Positions 6,934 through 16,634 are shown, counted from the stretch's first letter. The stretch: 64,000 nucleotides of DNA from Acidobacteriota bacterium (GCA_003222895.1 QHXI01000090.1:1-64000), one strand, 5' to 3'. Numbers and translations are program-made. The notes: generated from the letters alone by a model not told the origin.

Positions 6934-7392
6934 ATGGACGTTCACATTCGCCGCGCCACGCCCAATGAAGCTGCGACCTTGACCGCGATCGCGCACGCCG
7001 CAAAGCGTTATTGGGGTTATCCGGAGGAATGGATCGAGCATTGGAAAGTTGATCTAACCATCACTCCGGATTTCATCGCGGACAACGAGGTGTTCGTGGC
7101 GATCATGGGCGACGGGATCGCCGGCTGCTGCGCATTGGTTGTCAACGATTCGCTGGCTGAGATTGAACACATGTGGATCAAGCCCGAACATATCGGGGCC
7201 GGCGTCGGTCGGGCGTTGTTCGATCAGGTTCGAGATCGCGCAAACGAGCTTCACTTGCCCGCCCTGGAACTTTCGGCCGATCCAAACGCGGAAGGTTTCT
7301 ATGAACGCATGGGCGCCGCGCGCGTAGGCGAAGTTCGCGCTGATATGAATGGTCAAACGCGCCTGCTGCCGAGAATGCGAATCACATTTTAA
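6934..7392 (+). CDS. GNAT-family N-acetyltransferase
   Basis: The protein has 152 residues and the GNAT fold: an N-terminal strand (VHIRRATPNEAATL) and an acetyl-CoA pyrophosphate loop in HIGAGVGRALFDQ, following the beta-4 strand (EIEHMWIKPE). The C-terminal GFYERMGAARVG is the usual GNAT motif B. The acceptor is unknown. The stop codon overlaps the start of the next small membrane gene (TAATG at 7390-7394), which implies translational coupling. Confidence 0.85.
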   Translation: MDVHIRRATPNEAATLTAIAHAAKRYWGYPEEWIEHWKVDLTITPDFIADNEVFVAIMGDGIAGCCALVVNDSLAEIEHMWIKPEHIGAGVGRALFDQVRDRANELHLPALELSADPNAEGFYERMGAARVGEVRADMNGQTRLLPRMRITF

Positions 7393-7577
7393 TGTGGGAT
7401 ACAAAACGACAAGTCGTTTGGCTCGTCGCCGGAATTTCATTCGGCACGTTCATCGTTTTCATGGACGCCCACAACGAAGTCGGCCAATTCGAACCTGCCG
7501 TGTTCGTGTTTTGGGAGATTGTTCTGCTGGCGATTATCTTGACGCTTTTCTGGCTGTACTCACGGAAGAAAACCTAA
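7392..7577 (+). CDS. Small two-helix membrane protein
   Basis: This 61-residue protein has two hydrophobic helices (about residues 9-25 and 35-55) and a basic end (YSRKKT). It is coupled to the upstream acetyltransferase by a TAATG overlap. There are no recognisable motifs. The arrangement suggests the pair is co-expressed, though the role of the membrane partner is unknown. Confidence 0.6.
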   Translation: MWDTKRQVVWLVAGISFGTFIVFMDAHNEVGQFEPAVFVFWEIVLLAIILTLFWLYSRKKT

Positions 7578-7616
7578 AAGACGCGGCCGGCAGTCTCTAA
7601 ACGAAAACCTGTCGAA

Positions 7617-8540
7617 TCACGGCGTCGGCTGCATCGTCTTGGCCCGCGCATCGATTCCTCGTTCGCCCATCACCAACAATCTGCGCGCTTCGCTGAACGG
7701 AACGCTTTGAGGAAGATAAGAAAGGACGTAGCGGTGCTTTCGCAGCTCGTCACAGATTGCCTTTGCTGCCGTACGCGAATCATCAATTGGAAAGATTCGG
7801 CCGCCCGTGCCTTCGGCGAGATCATCGATGACCTGTCGGGGTTTCGGCACGTCGCGCCGAATCGCGCCGCGCGTGCGATCAGGCGCCTGGACGCAATAGA
7901 CGGCAATGTCCAGAGATTGCAGCGCGTGCAGCGCCTGCGTGAACTTCGTATTGCTGCCGCGATCGAGGCCGTCACTGATTACTACAATAGCGCGCTTCTG
8001 AGCTGACAACGGCTCCAACGCATCGCCGAGGACCGCCATGATTGCGTCGAACAAGTGCGGATCGCCTTTTTTGCGAAATGCTTTGAGCTCGGTTTCCATC
8101 TTCTTTGCGTCGTCAGTCCAATCGGACACGATCTCTGCGTTGCTGTCATAGCCGACGATCAGCAACTTGTCGCCGTCGTAAATCTCGTAAGCAAACTCGA
8201 GCGCCGCGGCCTCCAGCTTGTCCACATCGGCGCGAATCGTCAGCGAGTTATCCACCAGCAGAACAATCTTCGCCGCCGAAAGATCGGGCGAAAAACTTTT
8301 GATCGTTTGCTCGACTCCGTTGTCGAACAACGAAATCTCTTTTGAAGTGATGGGCCCTGACGCCGCGTCGGTTCGGGCAGCGACGACATTCAGCGTGGTC
8401 GAAGCATCGTTGGTAGGATGGGCGCGGCGGCCGGCCTGGGCCAATAGACTTCCGATGATGGAAACGAACGTGAGAGCAACCGCCAACACACGCCACCATG
8501 CATTGGACTTTGCGGTTGACGATGCGAGCGGCGATTTCAT
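7617..8540 (-). CDS. VWFA-related acidobacterial protein, exported
   Basis: This 307-residue protein has an N-terminal membrane segment (about residues 16-35) and one von Willebrand A domain. The metal-binding MIDAS start is DNSLT, where DxSxS is canonical, with later support from VISDGLD. The C-terminal RYVLSYLP segment matches the end of the VWFA-related acidobacterial family. ATG 8540 (MKSPLAS) is chosen because the upstream extension is basic, has no signal and would overlap the FmdB gene. The role is unknown; these proteins are abundant, exported and presumed to bind proteins or calcium. Confidence 0.78.
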   Translation of the reverse strand: MKSPLASSTAKSNAWWRVLAVALTFVSIIGSLLAQAGRRAHPTNDASTTLNVVAARTDAASGPITSKEISLFDNGVEQTIKSFSPDLSAAKIVLLVDNSLTIRADVDKLEAAALEFAYEIYDGDKLLIVGYDSNAEIVSDWTDDAKKMETELKAFRKKGDPHLFDAIMAVLGDALEPLSAQKRAIVVISDGLDRGSNTKFTQALHALQSLDIAVYCVQAPDRTRGAIRRDVPKPRQVIDDLAEGTGGRIFPIDDSRTAAKAICDELRKHRYVLSYLPQSVPFSEARRLLVMGERGIDARAKTMQPTP

Positions 8541-8550
8541 GACGCGCGGA

Positions 8551-8844
8551 TTAACTTTTGTCCGAACCGGTTTTCTTGACTGGGGATTTTTTCTTGTCTT
8601 TGTCGTCGCTTGAACTCGGTTCAGGCGACGACAGCTCCTTATCAACTTTTTCCGCGACACTACCTTTGCGCGCGTAATCGGTCACGTACCAGCCTTCGCC
8701 TTTGAACTGCATGGACGTGCGAGAAATCTGCTTCTCAAGGCGACCGCCGCATTTCTTGCAGCGCGTCGGCGGCTTATCTGAAATCTTCTGATAGACTTCG
8801 ATTTGATTCTGGCACTTCTTACAACGGAACTCGTAAATTGGCAT
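8551..8844 (-). CDS. FmdB-type zinc ribbon protein
   Basis: This 97-residue protein begins MPIYEFRCKKC and has a second CKKCGG knuckle, giving the Cys4 ribbon of the FmdB/CxxC_CxxC_SSSS family. A middle segment (FKGEGWYVTDYARK) is typical, and the tail is Lys/Ser-rich and acidic-basic mixed. The family is usually annotated as regulatory, but its biochemical role is unproven. It lies 10 bases upstream of the VWFA gene, so the two share a transcript. Confidence 0.85.
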   Translation of the reverse strand: MPIYEFRCKKCQNQIEVYQKISDKPPTRCKKCGGRLEKQISRTSMQFKGEGWYVTDYARKGSVAEKVDKELSSPEPSSSDDKDKKKSPVKKTGSDKS

Positions 8845-8982
8845 CTGGGATCAATTAGTCTTCCTCGGTTTTGAATTCGCTGAAATTATACGAGACCGTT
8901 CTCTGCCGTTACAAACCGTTCGCAGTTTCAGATGCAGGACGGATGCGTCGCGCCGCCTGGTTTGTAAGGAGGCTGCTGATTT

Positions 8983-9011
8983 TTGCAACTTCCGCGACCC
9001 TTCGTTATGAT
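8983..9011 (+). promoter_or_regulatory. Sigma-70-type promoter of the sigma-54 activator gene
   Basis: TTGCAA at 8983-8988 (4 of 6) and TATGAT at 9006-9011 (5 of 6) have a 17-base spacer. The predicted start near 9018 leaves a leader of about 43 bases before the ATG at 9061. Confidence 0.5.
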
Positions 9012-9060
9012 CAATCTCAAGTTGCGCAGAAGCGTTCGATAACTCTGTCTGATTTCGTTA

Positions 9061-11202
9061 ATGCAACCAGAAACAGAACACAGCCTCTCGTTGGAGCGTA
9101 AGCTTAAGCTGCACGAAGCACGCGAATCGATCATTGGCCGGCTCGCGGCCAAGTTGCCGACGTCCATTAATCTTGATTCATTCCTCCAAGTAATCGTGGC
9201 CGAATTGGGTCGAATGATGGAAGTCGATCGCTGCGACATCATCAAGCTCACGCCCGAAGGCGAGTTGCGCATCAGTCATGAATGGCGCGCGAATGACAAC
9301 GTGCCGTCCAGTTTGCAAGCACGCATTCCCGTGGATGTCGCGACGCTGTCGCAATACCTGGATGTGCGACGGCCGATTAAGTTGGATGATACTTCTTCTC
9401 CGGAACTCGATCACAAGGTGCGTTTCTTCGCAAAGAGCCTAGGAACGCGCTCGCTTTTGGTCGTGCCGGTCGTGCTCGACGATGAGGTGCTCGGACTGAT
9501 CGGGCTGCATCACACGCGAGCCGCACGGCACTGGACCGATGAAGAGGTCGCGTTCCTGGTTTCAATCGCGACGCAACTTGCCATCGGTTATCAATACACG
9601 CGTATCTACAACGACAAGAAACGCGAAGCTGAAACGACAGAGGCTTTGCTCGAAATTGCCAACACACTAAACGCGCGATCGGATTTCGGCGACGTTAGTT
9701 CGGCAGTTTTGGAACGAGCGCTGTCTTTGGTTGGCGCGGATTATTGCGCGCTCGGCGTGCTCGACGCCGATGAAAAGCGGATCAGCCTCGCGGCCTTCAA
9801 AGCCGCGCCGCACGCCGTCACCGACAAAGTTCGCGGATTAATCGAAACTCACGGACAGTCGATGGATGTAACCGAATATCCGGCGATGGTCGATATCTTG
9901 TCGCAAGGCAAAACGCTCAAACTGCACGAGACGGATCTTCCGCTGCCCTTGCGCGTGATCTTCAACGCAACGCTGGGCGGACGCGCGGCGCTGGTGGCGC
10001 CGGTGCGCATCGCCGGGCACGCGTTCGGTTTGCTCGGTTTGGTTTGGAGCGAACAGCGCGATCGCTTCAAAGATCACGAAGTTGCTCTGGTCGAAGGCAT
10101 CGCCGATCAGATCGGCACCGCGCTCGAACGCGATCATCTCTCAGCCGAAATCATGCGGCTGAAGAGCGCGCTGCACGAACGTTATGGCGAAGAAAGGATC
10201 ATCGGGCAGGCTCCCGCGATCCGGCGGGCGATCGAACTGGCGTTGAGCGTAGCCGACACGCAAACTTCGGTTTTGATTCAGGGAGAATCCGGCACCGGCA
10301 AGGAGCTATTGGCGAATCTGATTCACTTCAATTCGGGCCGCGAGGATCAGCCGTATATTAAACTTAACTGCGGCGCGATTCCCGAAACGCTGCTCGAATC
10401 CGAATTGTTCGGCCACGAAAAGGGCGCGTTTACCGACGCGCGCGCGCGCCGGCAAGGTCGATTCGAAGAGGCGGATGGCGGCACTCTGTTTCTCGACGAA
10501 GTTGGTGAGATGAGTCCGACTGCGCAGGTGCGTCTGCTCCGCGTACTTCAGGACGGCGAGTTCACGCGTGTCGGCGGCAACGAAGTATTGAAAGCGGATG
10601 TGCGAATCGTCGCGGCTTCAAACGTCGATCTCGAACGCGCAGCCGAGCAGGGAAAGTTTCGCCGTGATCTTTTTTATCGCTTGTCGGTTTTTCCCATCCG
10701 CCTTCCAGCTTTGCACGAGCGTCGTGAAGACATTCATCCTTTAGTCTTTCACTTCCTGGAGCATTATAAACAGCGCACTGGCCGATTCGTTTCGGGAATC
10801 TCGAAAGAAGCGCTGCGCGCGCTGGTCAGTTACGACTGGCCCGGGAATGTTCGGGAACTTGAAAACGCGATCGAGCGTGCAGTAATTATCGCTTCAGGAC
10901 GACAGATCGAACTCGACGATCTGCCGACGGCAATCGGCAACGTCGCTGCTGAGCGCGAAACGCTTGCGCGCGCTGAACGCGCTCAGGCTGCCAGCGAAGG
11001 CCGTAGCACCACGCTCGCGATTGAAGTGCCGTCATCGATGGAAGACATCGAACGGAAGGCAATTGAAACGACACTTGATTACACCTCAGGCGATAAGACA
11101 AAGGCGGCGCGGCTGCTGAACATTGGACGCAAAACCATTTATCGAAAGCTCGAGCAATACAACGGACAACAGACCTCCAACAGTTCTCCAGAAGAAAACT
11201 GA
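9061..11202 (+). CDS. Sigma-54-dependent activator with two GAF sensor domains
   Basis: This 713-residue enhancer-binding protein has two GAF domains (about 30-180 and 200-350) that sense a small molecule or gas. The AAA+ domain follows, with Walker A GESGTGKE near residue 408 and the sigma-54 contact loop GAFTDA near 455 (canonical GAFTGA; the Asp variant is common). A Walker B region ([12 protein letters not shown]) follows. The C-terminal Fis helix-turn-helix ([20 protein letters not shown]) binds enhancer DNA. No receiver domain is present, so activation should be by ligand at the GAF domains, not by phosphorylation. Targets are unknown; I saw no clear -24/-12 promoter nearby. Confidence 0.93.
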   Translation: MQPETEHSLSLERKLKLHEARESIIGRLAAKLPTSINLDSFLQVIVAELGRMMEVDRCDIIKLTPEGELRISHEWRANDNVPSSLQARIPVDVATLSQYLDVRRPIKLDDTSSPELDHKVRFFAKSLGTRSLLVVPVVLDDEVLGLIGLHHTRAARHWTDEEVAFLVSIATQLAIGYQYTRIYNDKKREAETTEALLEIANTLNARSDFGDVSSAVLERALSLVGADYCALGVLDADEKRISLAAFKAAPHAVTDKVRGLIETHGQSMDVTEYPAMVDILSQGKTLKLHETDLPLPLRVIFNATLGGRAALVAPVRIAGHAFGLLGLVWSEQRDRFKDHEVALVEGIADQIGTALERDHLSAEIMRLKSALHERYGEERIIGQAPAIRRAIELALSVADTQTSVLIQGESGTGKELLANLIHFNSGREDQPYIKLNCGAIPETLLESELFGHEKGAFTDARARRQGRFEEADGGTLFLDEVGEMSPTAQVRLLRVLQDGEFTRVGGNEVLKADVRIVAASNVDLERAAEQGKFRRDLFYRLSVFPIRLPALHERREDIHPLVFHFLEHYKQRTGRFVSGISKEALRALVSYDWPGNVRELENAIERAVIIASGRQIELDDLPTAIGNVAAERETLARAERAQAASEGRSTTLAIEVPSSMEDIERKAIETTLDYTSGDKTKAARLLNIGRKTIYRKLEQYNGQQTSNSSPEEN

Positions 11203-11220
11203 TCAGTTCAAGCTGACCAA

Positions 11221-12114
11221 GTGAACAACTCGCCCGAAATCACCCATGACGCGGATTCGACTGTGTCTGCATCTCCGAATGCGACCCCGCAAGTCTCGGT
11301 TGCACCAGATAACAGTCCTGACAACCCGCCGTGGGGAATTCTCGCGGCACTGATTACCTGGTTCGTGAGCATTGCGATGCTCGCGATCGTGCCAAACCTT
11401 TGCGTCCTGCCATATCTAGCTTATCGCTATGCCGGAACGCAGCCGACACGCGACGTACTGCTCAGGAATCAAACTTTCGTTTTCTTGTTCGTGATTGGAT
11501 GGTTGCCGGCGCACCTTTTGACGCTGGCACTGGTGTGGGCCATCGGCACCCGTCTGGGCAAGCGTTCATTCAAACAAGTATTCGGTTGGAGCTGGAGTCC
11601 GAACTTTGGTCTTTGGCGAAGTTCAGCGTTGGCGATCACGTTGTTCGTCGTTACCCTCGTACTGATTGGATTGTTTGGCGGGCCGCGAACAGATCTCGAT
11701 CGAATTCTGGAAAGCTCGCGCGCTACGGCAGTCACGTTAGCGATTATCGCCGTAGTCACGGCGCCGCTGGTCGAGGAATTGATCTATCGCGGGCTGCTGT
11801 ATTCAGCTTTCCAGAAAGCCGTTGGCCAATGGGGCGCAGTCGTGATTGTGGCGTCGATGTTTGCCGGGTTGCACGTCGTTCAATATTGGCCCAACATTGG
11901 CGCCATTTCGTCGATAACTTTGCTCAGCGCCGTGCTAACGCTGACCCGCGCACGCACCGGTCGCGTGCTTCCCTGCTTCGTCGTGCACCTGGTTTTCAAC
12001 GGCGTTCAGTCGATCATCATCATTATCGAGCCTTACCTGCGCACGTTGTTCGAACACTGGCGACACGAGCCGGTTAACAGTTTCATTTTGCACATTTCGC
12101 GGCTTCTCGGTTAG
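11221..12114 (+). CDS. CPBP (Abi/Rce1-type) intramembrane metalloprotease
   Basis: This 297-residue membrane protein has about eight helices. It carries the CPBP signature EELIYRG near residue 185 and His-containing helices further on (FAGLHVVQY and VVHLVFNG). Relatives cut or process peptides within the membrane. The start is GTG at 11221, 18 bases after the upstream stop, and the first 35 residues are a polar, Pro/Asn-rich cytoplasmic lead. It ends two bases before the next start codon, so it is co-transcribed with the oxidoreductase. Confidence 0.85.
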   Translation: MNNSPEITHDADSTVSASPNATPQVSVAPDNSPDNPPWGILAALITWFVSIAMLAIVPNLCVLPYLAYRYAGTQPTRDVLLRNQTFVFLFVIGWLPAHLLTLALVWAIGTRLGKRSFKQVFGWSWSPNFGLWRSSALAITLFVVTLVLIGLFGGPRTDLDRILESSRATAVTLAIIAVVTAPLVEELIYRGLLYSAFQKAVGQWGAVVIVASMFAGLHVVQYWPNIGAISSITLLSAVLTLTRARTGRVLPCFVVHLVFNGVQSIIIIIEPYLRTLFEHWRHEPVNSFILHISRLLG

Positions 12115-12116
12115 CG

Positions 12117-13514
12117 ATGGACTACGAAGTTGTCGTTATCGGCGGAGGCATCGGCGGACTGACCGCCGCCGCTTTGCTGGCAACTCGCGGCGTCAACGTC
12201 TGTTTGCTCGAGAGGCAATCGCTGGTCGGCGGCTGCCTCGCCAACATCGAACACCTCGGTTATCAATTCGAGCCCACCTATGGCCTTTATTTGGGTTGGG
12301 AGCCGAACGGAATTTTCGCGCGCATATTTTCTGAATTGCCGGTCGCGCCCCCGCGAGTTCACCGTCTGTCACCAGCTTACGTCGTTCGCTTGCCCGACGG
12401 CATTGATGTTGCAGTCTCAGATGACTCGAACGCCTTCGAAGACCAACTGCGAAAGAGTTTTCCAGAGTCTGCCGAAGCTACCGTAGAATTTTATCGGCAG
12501 CTAGTGCAGCACGAGGTTCGATCTTCGCGATGGAATAGCTCAAATCGGGACCTCACTCGAATTCTGCAGAGTTGCTCCTTGAGGTTTCGTCGCTTCATTG
12601 ATATTCAACTGCAGACGTTCGCGCAATGCAGCAGCGAAAACTGTCCCGCCGATCTCGCGGCGCTCGCTTTGAATCCGCACGACGGGCGATGGGAGATCGA
12701 AGGCGGCGGACAAGCACTCGCGGATTCGTTAGCCGAGTCTCTCATGCAGAGCGGCGGAACTTTGCGACTTGATTCTCCCGTGTTGCGGCTAGCGTATGGT
12801 CCAGAGGGATCAGCAGTAGGAGTCGATTTGTTAAGCGGCGAACGAGTGATCGCAACGCGCGGAATAATTAGCAACCTCACTGTATGGGACACGTATGGCA
12901 AGCTCATCGGGCCGAGCCGCACGCCGCCCACGATTTCATCTCAACTCCGAAAGCTGCAATCGCCGGGAGCATATCTTCTGTTGCTCGACATGGATCGGGA
13001 GGCTGTTTCTCGTCTGCCGTCGCGACGCATCCTGGCACTTACTGATTTGCAAGACGACCAGCCCTATGATCCCAAAACCGCACAACTCGTCTTCAATGCA
13101 GCATCCGATCTCGATCGTCGTGCGCCTCAGAACAAACTCGCGGTTACCGTGTCCGCGTTCACGAATGCAGAAGACTGGTTTTCTTTCCATGAAGATCACA
13201 ACACGCACGCGGAACAGGATCAAAAAATGCTCGAACAGATATGGTCGCGATTGCATTCCGCCATCCCGGAGTTGCGGGACAGCGTCGAAGTAATTGAGTC
13301 GGCAACGCCACAAAGTTTTTATGAGACAACGCGCCGCAAGTTCGGCATGATCGGCCGGCCACATTCTGAGCAGGCCATGTTGAACGGATTGTCGAAGACT
13401 CATTTGTCGAATGTCTTCATCGTTACCGACACGACGAGTTCGGGCTTGGGCATTGCGGGGGTGGTCGAGAGCGCTCATGTTCTGACAAGCATAATCGACA
13501 AAATATCCGCGTGA
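12117..13514 (+). CDS. FAD-dependent amine oxidase / phytoene desaturase-like oxidoreductase
   Basis: This 465-residue flavoprotein begins with a dinucleotide-binding site, VVIGGGIGGLTAAALLATRG (residues 5-24), followed by ERQSLVGGC as in phytoene desaturases and carotenoid isomerases. The C-terminal stretch GLGIAGVVESAHVL is the second FAD contact. The substrate is uncertain: there is no phytoene synthase or other carotenoid gene here. It starts two bases after the CPBP gene stop. Confidence 0.8.
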   Translation: MDYEVVVIGGGIGGLTAAALLATRGVNVCLLERQSLVGGCLANIEHLGYQFEPTYGLYLGWEPNGIFARIFSELPVAPPRVHRLSPAYVVRLPDGIDVAVSDDSNAFEDQLRKSFPESAEATVEFYRQLVQHEVRSSRWNSSNRDLTRILQSCSLRFRRFIDIQLQTFAQCSSENCPADLAALALNPHDGRWEIEGGGQALADSLAESLMQSGGTLRLDSPVLRLAYGPEGSAVGVDLLSGERVIATRGIISNLTVWDTYGKLIGPSRTPPTISSQLRKLQSPGAYLLLLDMDREAVSRLPSRRILALTDLQDDQPYDPKTAQLVFNAASDLDRRAPQNKLAVTVSAFTNAEDWFSFHEDHNTHAEQDQKMLEQIWSRLHSAIPELRDSVEVIESATPQSFYETTRRKFGMIGRPHSEQAMLNGLSKTHLSNVFIVTDTTSSGLGIAGVVESAHVLTSIIDKISA

Positions 13515-13524
13515 ATCCCCTCCA

Positions 13525-13553
13525 TTTACGGCTGAACATAATTATTGTATAGT
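13525..13553 (+). promoter_or_regulatory. Promoter of the GntR-family regulator
   Basis: TTTACG at 13525-13530 (4 of 6) and TATAGT at 13548-13553 (5 of 6) are separated by 17 bases. The -10 box overlaps the palindrome at 13550-13567, the layout expected of an autorepressed gene. Confidence 0.55.
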
Positions 13554-13567
13554 GTCGGGCGACACTA
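13550..13567. promoter_or_regulatory. Palindromic operator of the GntR-family regulator
   Basis: TAGTGTCG and CGACACTA form perfect 8-base arms around GG. The site covers the -10 box and the predicted transcription start and ends 5 bases before the preferred ATG at 13573. GntR proteins bind such dyads as dimers. Confidence 0.65.
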
Positions 13568-13572
13568 GACTC

Positions 13573-13953
13573 ATGTACATAACGATCGATGAAACCGACC
13601 GTCGGCCGATCTACCGACAGGTTGCGGACGAAATCAAAGGACTGATCGCCCGAGGCTCGCTCAGCGAAGGCATGGCCCTCCCGCCGGTTCGCCAGGTTGC
13701 TGATGACCTTGGTGTGAATCTGAACACGATTGCCGCCGCTTATCGCGAACTACAGAAGGAAGGTTTGTTGAAGGTTCGTCACGGAGCCGGCGCCGTCGTG
13801 TCCTCGCGGCGCGTTGCCCAACAGAGCGATAGTGATCTGCGGAAGACACTGCGCGCGAGCTTAGCTCACATGGTACTCGCAGGTTTGCCGCGGGCCGAGG
13901 TGACGGAAATCGTGAACGAAGAGATTCGCGATCTATTCAGACGAGAACGATAA
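13573..13953 (+). CDS. GntR-family repressor, YtrA type
   Basis: This 126-residue regulator has a winged helix at the N-terminus (RPIYRQVADEIKGLI ... NTIAAAYRELQKEG) and a short helical C-terminal arm of about 45 residues, typical of the YtrA subfamily. An upstream in-frame GTG at 13552 exists, but it falls inside the operator palindrome; ATG 13573 (MYITIDETDRR) is preferred. YtrA-type repressors usually sit before the ABC transporter genes they control. None follows here; the next gene is convergent, so the targets are elsewhere or it regulates only itself. Confidence 0.88.
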   Translation: MYITIDETDRRPIYRQVADEIKGLIARGSLSEGMALPPVRQVADDLGVNLNTIAAAYRELQKEGLLKVRHGAGAVVSSRRVAQQSDSDLRKTLRASLAHMVLAGLPRAEVTEIVNEEIRDLFRRER

Positions 13954-13956
13954 TCG

Positions 13957-15036
13957 TCAGTTGATGGGATCTCGGACCTTATTTACGATTCGGTTGCCGG
14001 AATCCGGATCAGTACGCTGAGGCGGCGGCGGAGAACTCATCGATCCCGATCCTGAGCTGCCCACGTTTCCCGCTGGTCCCAAGCGCGGTCCGCCATTTGG
14101 CCCGACCGTACCTACCGGTGGGGACCCTGCGCCGAACGTCCCATTGCCGGGCGAGTTGCTGATGTAAGGCCGATTGGCATCTGCCCACTCACCGCGATAG
14201 CCATATCGGTATTGGTAGTACGCGTAGGCATGCCCGTATGGGCTTGCCCATGAGTAGTAGAACGGCAGAAAAGTGTAACAGCTCACGAATGGGCTCCACG
14301 TCCATAGGCCCCAGCGACTGAAACCGCCAGAAAAACTCCAACTGCTAGATGCAAGATAGCCATTCAGCACGCGAGCTGATAGCTTCTCGTTTGCCCGGGC
14401 GAGGGTTTGGCCACGCTCGCGGCTCCAGTCATCGAACTCATCCCGATCCAACTTTGTTAATTTCGTAATCTGCGGCACAGGACGGGTAAAGCTAACTTTC
14501 TTGTTGCTCTTGACTATATTTTTCGGATCATTGTCGAGCCACACAAGGCCCTTTCTCACCAGCAATTCGGTAACGCCGCCCGTGACATTGATCCGATAGA
14601 TACCGCTCCGCACGATCATCAGGCGCTGCTGATCAGTAACGATTGGGATGCGGAACTCTAAATCCTTAGGACCGGTCGCTTCGATGATCGCGCTGCCCTT
14701 ATTTATCTTCACCTGCAGTTTATCAAGCGAATTGTCGACCAGCACAAACTCGCTTTTCTCGGAAAGCCTGAGGTAAGTGCCGGGATTCAGCAAAACCTCA
14801 ACCTGACTTTCGCTGCCCGTGGTCACGACGTCTCCAGAGCCCAAATCATCCTGACTGGTCAGAAGCTGTTCCGTCGCCCCCCGTTTGACCATCACTTTCC
14901 CCGATACCGCATTCACGCCGCCCGCTTTTGCGGATATTCCAACGCGTTCGCGATTTTGAGCGTCCGCCGTAAGCGCGAGCAAAGCGATTATCATCGTCAG
15001 CACGCTAGACTTGACTGCGAGTCTTGACACTTTCAT
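13957..15036 (-). CDS. Exported FecR-domain protein with Tyr-rich and Pro/Gly-rich C-terminus
   Basis: This 359-residue protein has a signal peptide (residues 1-26, ending TADA) and a FecR-like beta domain (about 40-185: GKVMVKRGATEQLLT, DDLGSGDVVTTG, TYLRLSEKSEFVLV). A Trp/Tyr-rich segment and a Pro/Gly/Ser tail follow. FecR domains usually sense or scaffold in the periplasm; no sigma factor is adjacent. ATG 15036 is preceded by a strong AGGAGG site. The first of a minus-strand group of exported proteins on its transcript side lies 86 bases upstream. Confidence 0.75.
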   Translation of the reverse strand: MKVSRLAVKSSVLTMIIALLALTADAQNRERVGISAKAGGVNAVSGKVMVKRGATEQLLTSQDDLGSGDVVTTGSESQVEVLLNPGTYLRLSEKSEFVLVDNSLDKLQVKINKGSAIIEATGPKDLEFRIPIVTDQQRLMIVRSGIYRINVTGGVTELLVRKGLVWLDNDPKNIVKSNKKVSFTRPVPQITKLTKLDRDEFDDWSRERGQTLARANEKLSARVLNGYLASSSWSFSGGFSRWGLWTWSPFVSCYTFLPFYYSWASPYGHAYAYYQYRYGYRGEWADANRPYISNSPGNGTFGAGSPPVGTVGPNGGPRLGPAGNVGSSGSGSMSSPPPPQRTDPDSGNRIVNKVRDPIN

Positions 15037-15121
15037 TTCAGACCTCCTGAGAGCCAGCGATTTGGGGAAGGTGCGGCAATTATACGCCGCGCGGCGACGA
15101 TGTCCACTGATTTTACTGCGC

Positions 15122-15568
15122 TCACAGAAGCGGGTCGCTCTTACCTGCTGTTTGCGTCGCATTCACGTGGATCGCATTGTCCGATGAATCGAGATAGAAG
15201 TGACGGGTGCCGGTGGTTCCCTGTGGTTGTATTTCCGGATCCGCGTTTACTGTGAATTCGTTCTCAGAGGATTTCATGCGTAGGCGATAACCTTTCAACA
15301 TTGGCATATTGGAGGCAAACCTTTGATCCAGAAAACCCGCCTGGGTCAGCGCGTCGAAATCACCATACGATCCGCGCGTCACTTTGAATTGTGTCTGCGC
15401 GGTAGCGATCGTGCGCAGTGCCTGAATCGCGAATCCTTCATCAGCCGCACTGACTGCCTTTGGATACGCGCCGAATCCGGGTTGTGACGATGAACATGAG
15501 GTGAGCAGCAACGCAACCAAGAGCATCAGCAACCTGACCTTCGTCGTTTCAGGGTTGTCATTTTTCAT
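15122..15568 (-). CDS. Pilin-like lipoprotein, unknown function
   Basis: This 148-residue protein has a lipobox LLTSC with Cys25 as the predicted lipidated residue. The mature part starts with a helix (EGFAIQALRTIATAQTQFKV) and a YGDFDALTQAGFLD segment that resembles type IV pilin-like proteins of Acidobacteria, but it lacks a prepilin peptidase site. ATG 15568 overlaps the end of the VWFA gene by 11 bases, so translation is probably coupled. The role is not known. Confidence 0.65.
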   Translation of the reverse strand: MKNDNPETTKVRLLMLLVALLLTSCSSSQPGFGAYPKAVSAADEGFAIQALRTIATAQTQFKVTRGSYGDFDALTQAGFLDQRFASNMPMLKGYRLRMKSSENEFTVNADPEIQPQGTTGTRHFYLDSSDNAIHVNATQTAGKSDPLL

Positions 15569-16586
15569 CTGGGAATAATCGATTGTTGACCATTTCAAAG
15601 TAGCCGCGCTTGGCACGCACGGCGAGATCGGGATGGCCAACGACTTGAACCGCGACGTCGTGCCACGCGCCCTGATGCTTTCGATTTACAGGTCGATATC
15701 CGATGCTGTAGACCGTGCTGAGATCGCGAATCACCTGCGTATAAACTCCGTTGAGATCCTTCACCTTGTTCGCGCGATAAACCTGATTGCCGCTTTCGGA
15801 AGCAAGCATCGCAAGTTGCTCGCGCGCCATTGTGTAGGCGCTGGGCGGGGTGCTGCGGGGATTAGATTCTTTTTCGGTATCGAGGTAAATCGGCACAATG
15901 ATCGAGTCCACCCGTCGCACGACCTGCATTAGCTCATCGAAGGTAGTTACCGAGCCATCACCGAAGACTCCGGGCAAAGCGTTGTCTACGCCGTCGGTCA
16001 TGACGACAACAGCGCTGCGGCGATGCTCCGTCCGCGACTGAATAACCACGTGCTCAAGAACGAAACGCAATGTATCCCAGAAGTTCGTGCCGCCCGACGG
16101 CTTCTCGATGTCGTCGATGCTCTTCTTCAATGCCGCGTGATCCGATGTCAATTTCGACACGATTTGAATGTCGGCGGTGAAGGTAAAGATCGCGATGCGA
16201 TCGCCGGGACGTGTGGCGTCAACGAAGCGCTTTGCGGATTTGCGAATCAAACCGATCTTGTCGACAGTTGAGCCCGACAGATCCAATAGCAAGACGAGAT
16301 CGAAGGGGCCGTCGCTCGACTCGAAGAAGGCGATCTCTTGCGGCGTTCCGTTATCGAGAATGGCAAAATCTTTTTGTTGCAAGTTCATCGGGGCCGGGGC
16401 GGCCGTTCGATTGAAGACGCTAACATTCAGCGTCACCAGGTCAGTATCGATGCGCACCACGTCGACTTGGTCAGGAGTCTGGGCCAAGACGTCCTGTTGG
16501 TATAGGGCTGTGAGCAGAAGAAGACCCAAAGCCCAAAGGCACTTGCGTCGGACAGCGTTCATGTTTCGAATCGAGGAGATCATCAC
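15558..16586 (-). CDS. VWFA-related acidobacterial protein, exported
   Basis: This 342-residue exported protein has an N-terminal signal (to about residue 36, ending VLAQ) and a short beta segment with FAILDNGTPQEIAFF. A VWA domain follows with a full MIDAS (LDLSGS) and VVVMTDGVDN. The end (VYSIGYRPVN and RAKRGYF) is diagnostic of the VWFA-related family. Starts at 16586 or at Met9 (16562) are both possible. It is a paralogue of the protein encoded 48 bases upstream and shares its domain order from the beta segment onward, which indicates tandem duplication. Confidence 0.87.
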   Translation of the reverse strand: MMISSIRNMNAVRRKCLWALGLLLLTALYQQDVLAQTPDQVDVVRIDTDLVTLNVSVFNRTAAPAPMNLQQKDFAILDNGTPQEIAFFESSDGPFDLVLLLDLSGSTVDKIGLIRKSAKRFVDATRPGDRIAIFTFTADIQIVSKLTSDHAALKKSIDDIEKPSGGTNFWDTLRFVLEHVVIQSRTEHRRSAVVVMTDGVDNALPGVFGDGSVTTFDELMQVVRRVDSIIVPIYLDTEKESNPRSTPPSAYTMAREQLAMLASESGNQVYRANKVKDLNGVYTQVIRDLSTVYSIGYRPVNRKHQGAWHDVAVQVVGHPDLAVRAKRGYFEMVNNRLFPDEK

Positions 16587-16634
16587 CCGCGATGAAATTC
16601 AACTCATGACCTACCGCTCACCGCTCTCGGCGGC

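Noticed and set aside
12117-13514. Carotenoid biosynthesis gene cluster
   Set aside because: Only one desaturase-like flavoprotein is present, with no phytoene synthase or cyclase.
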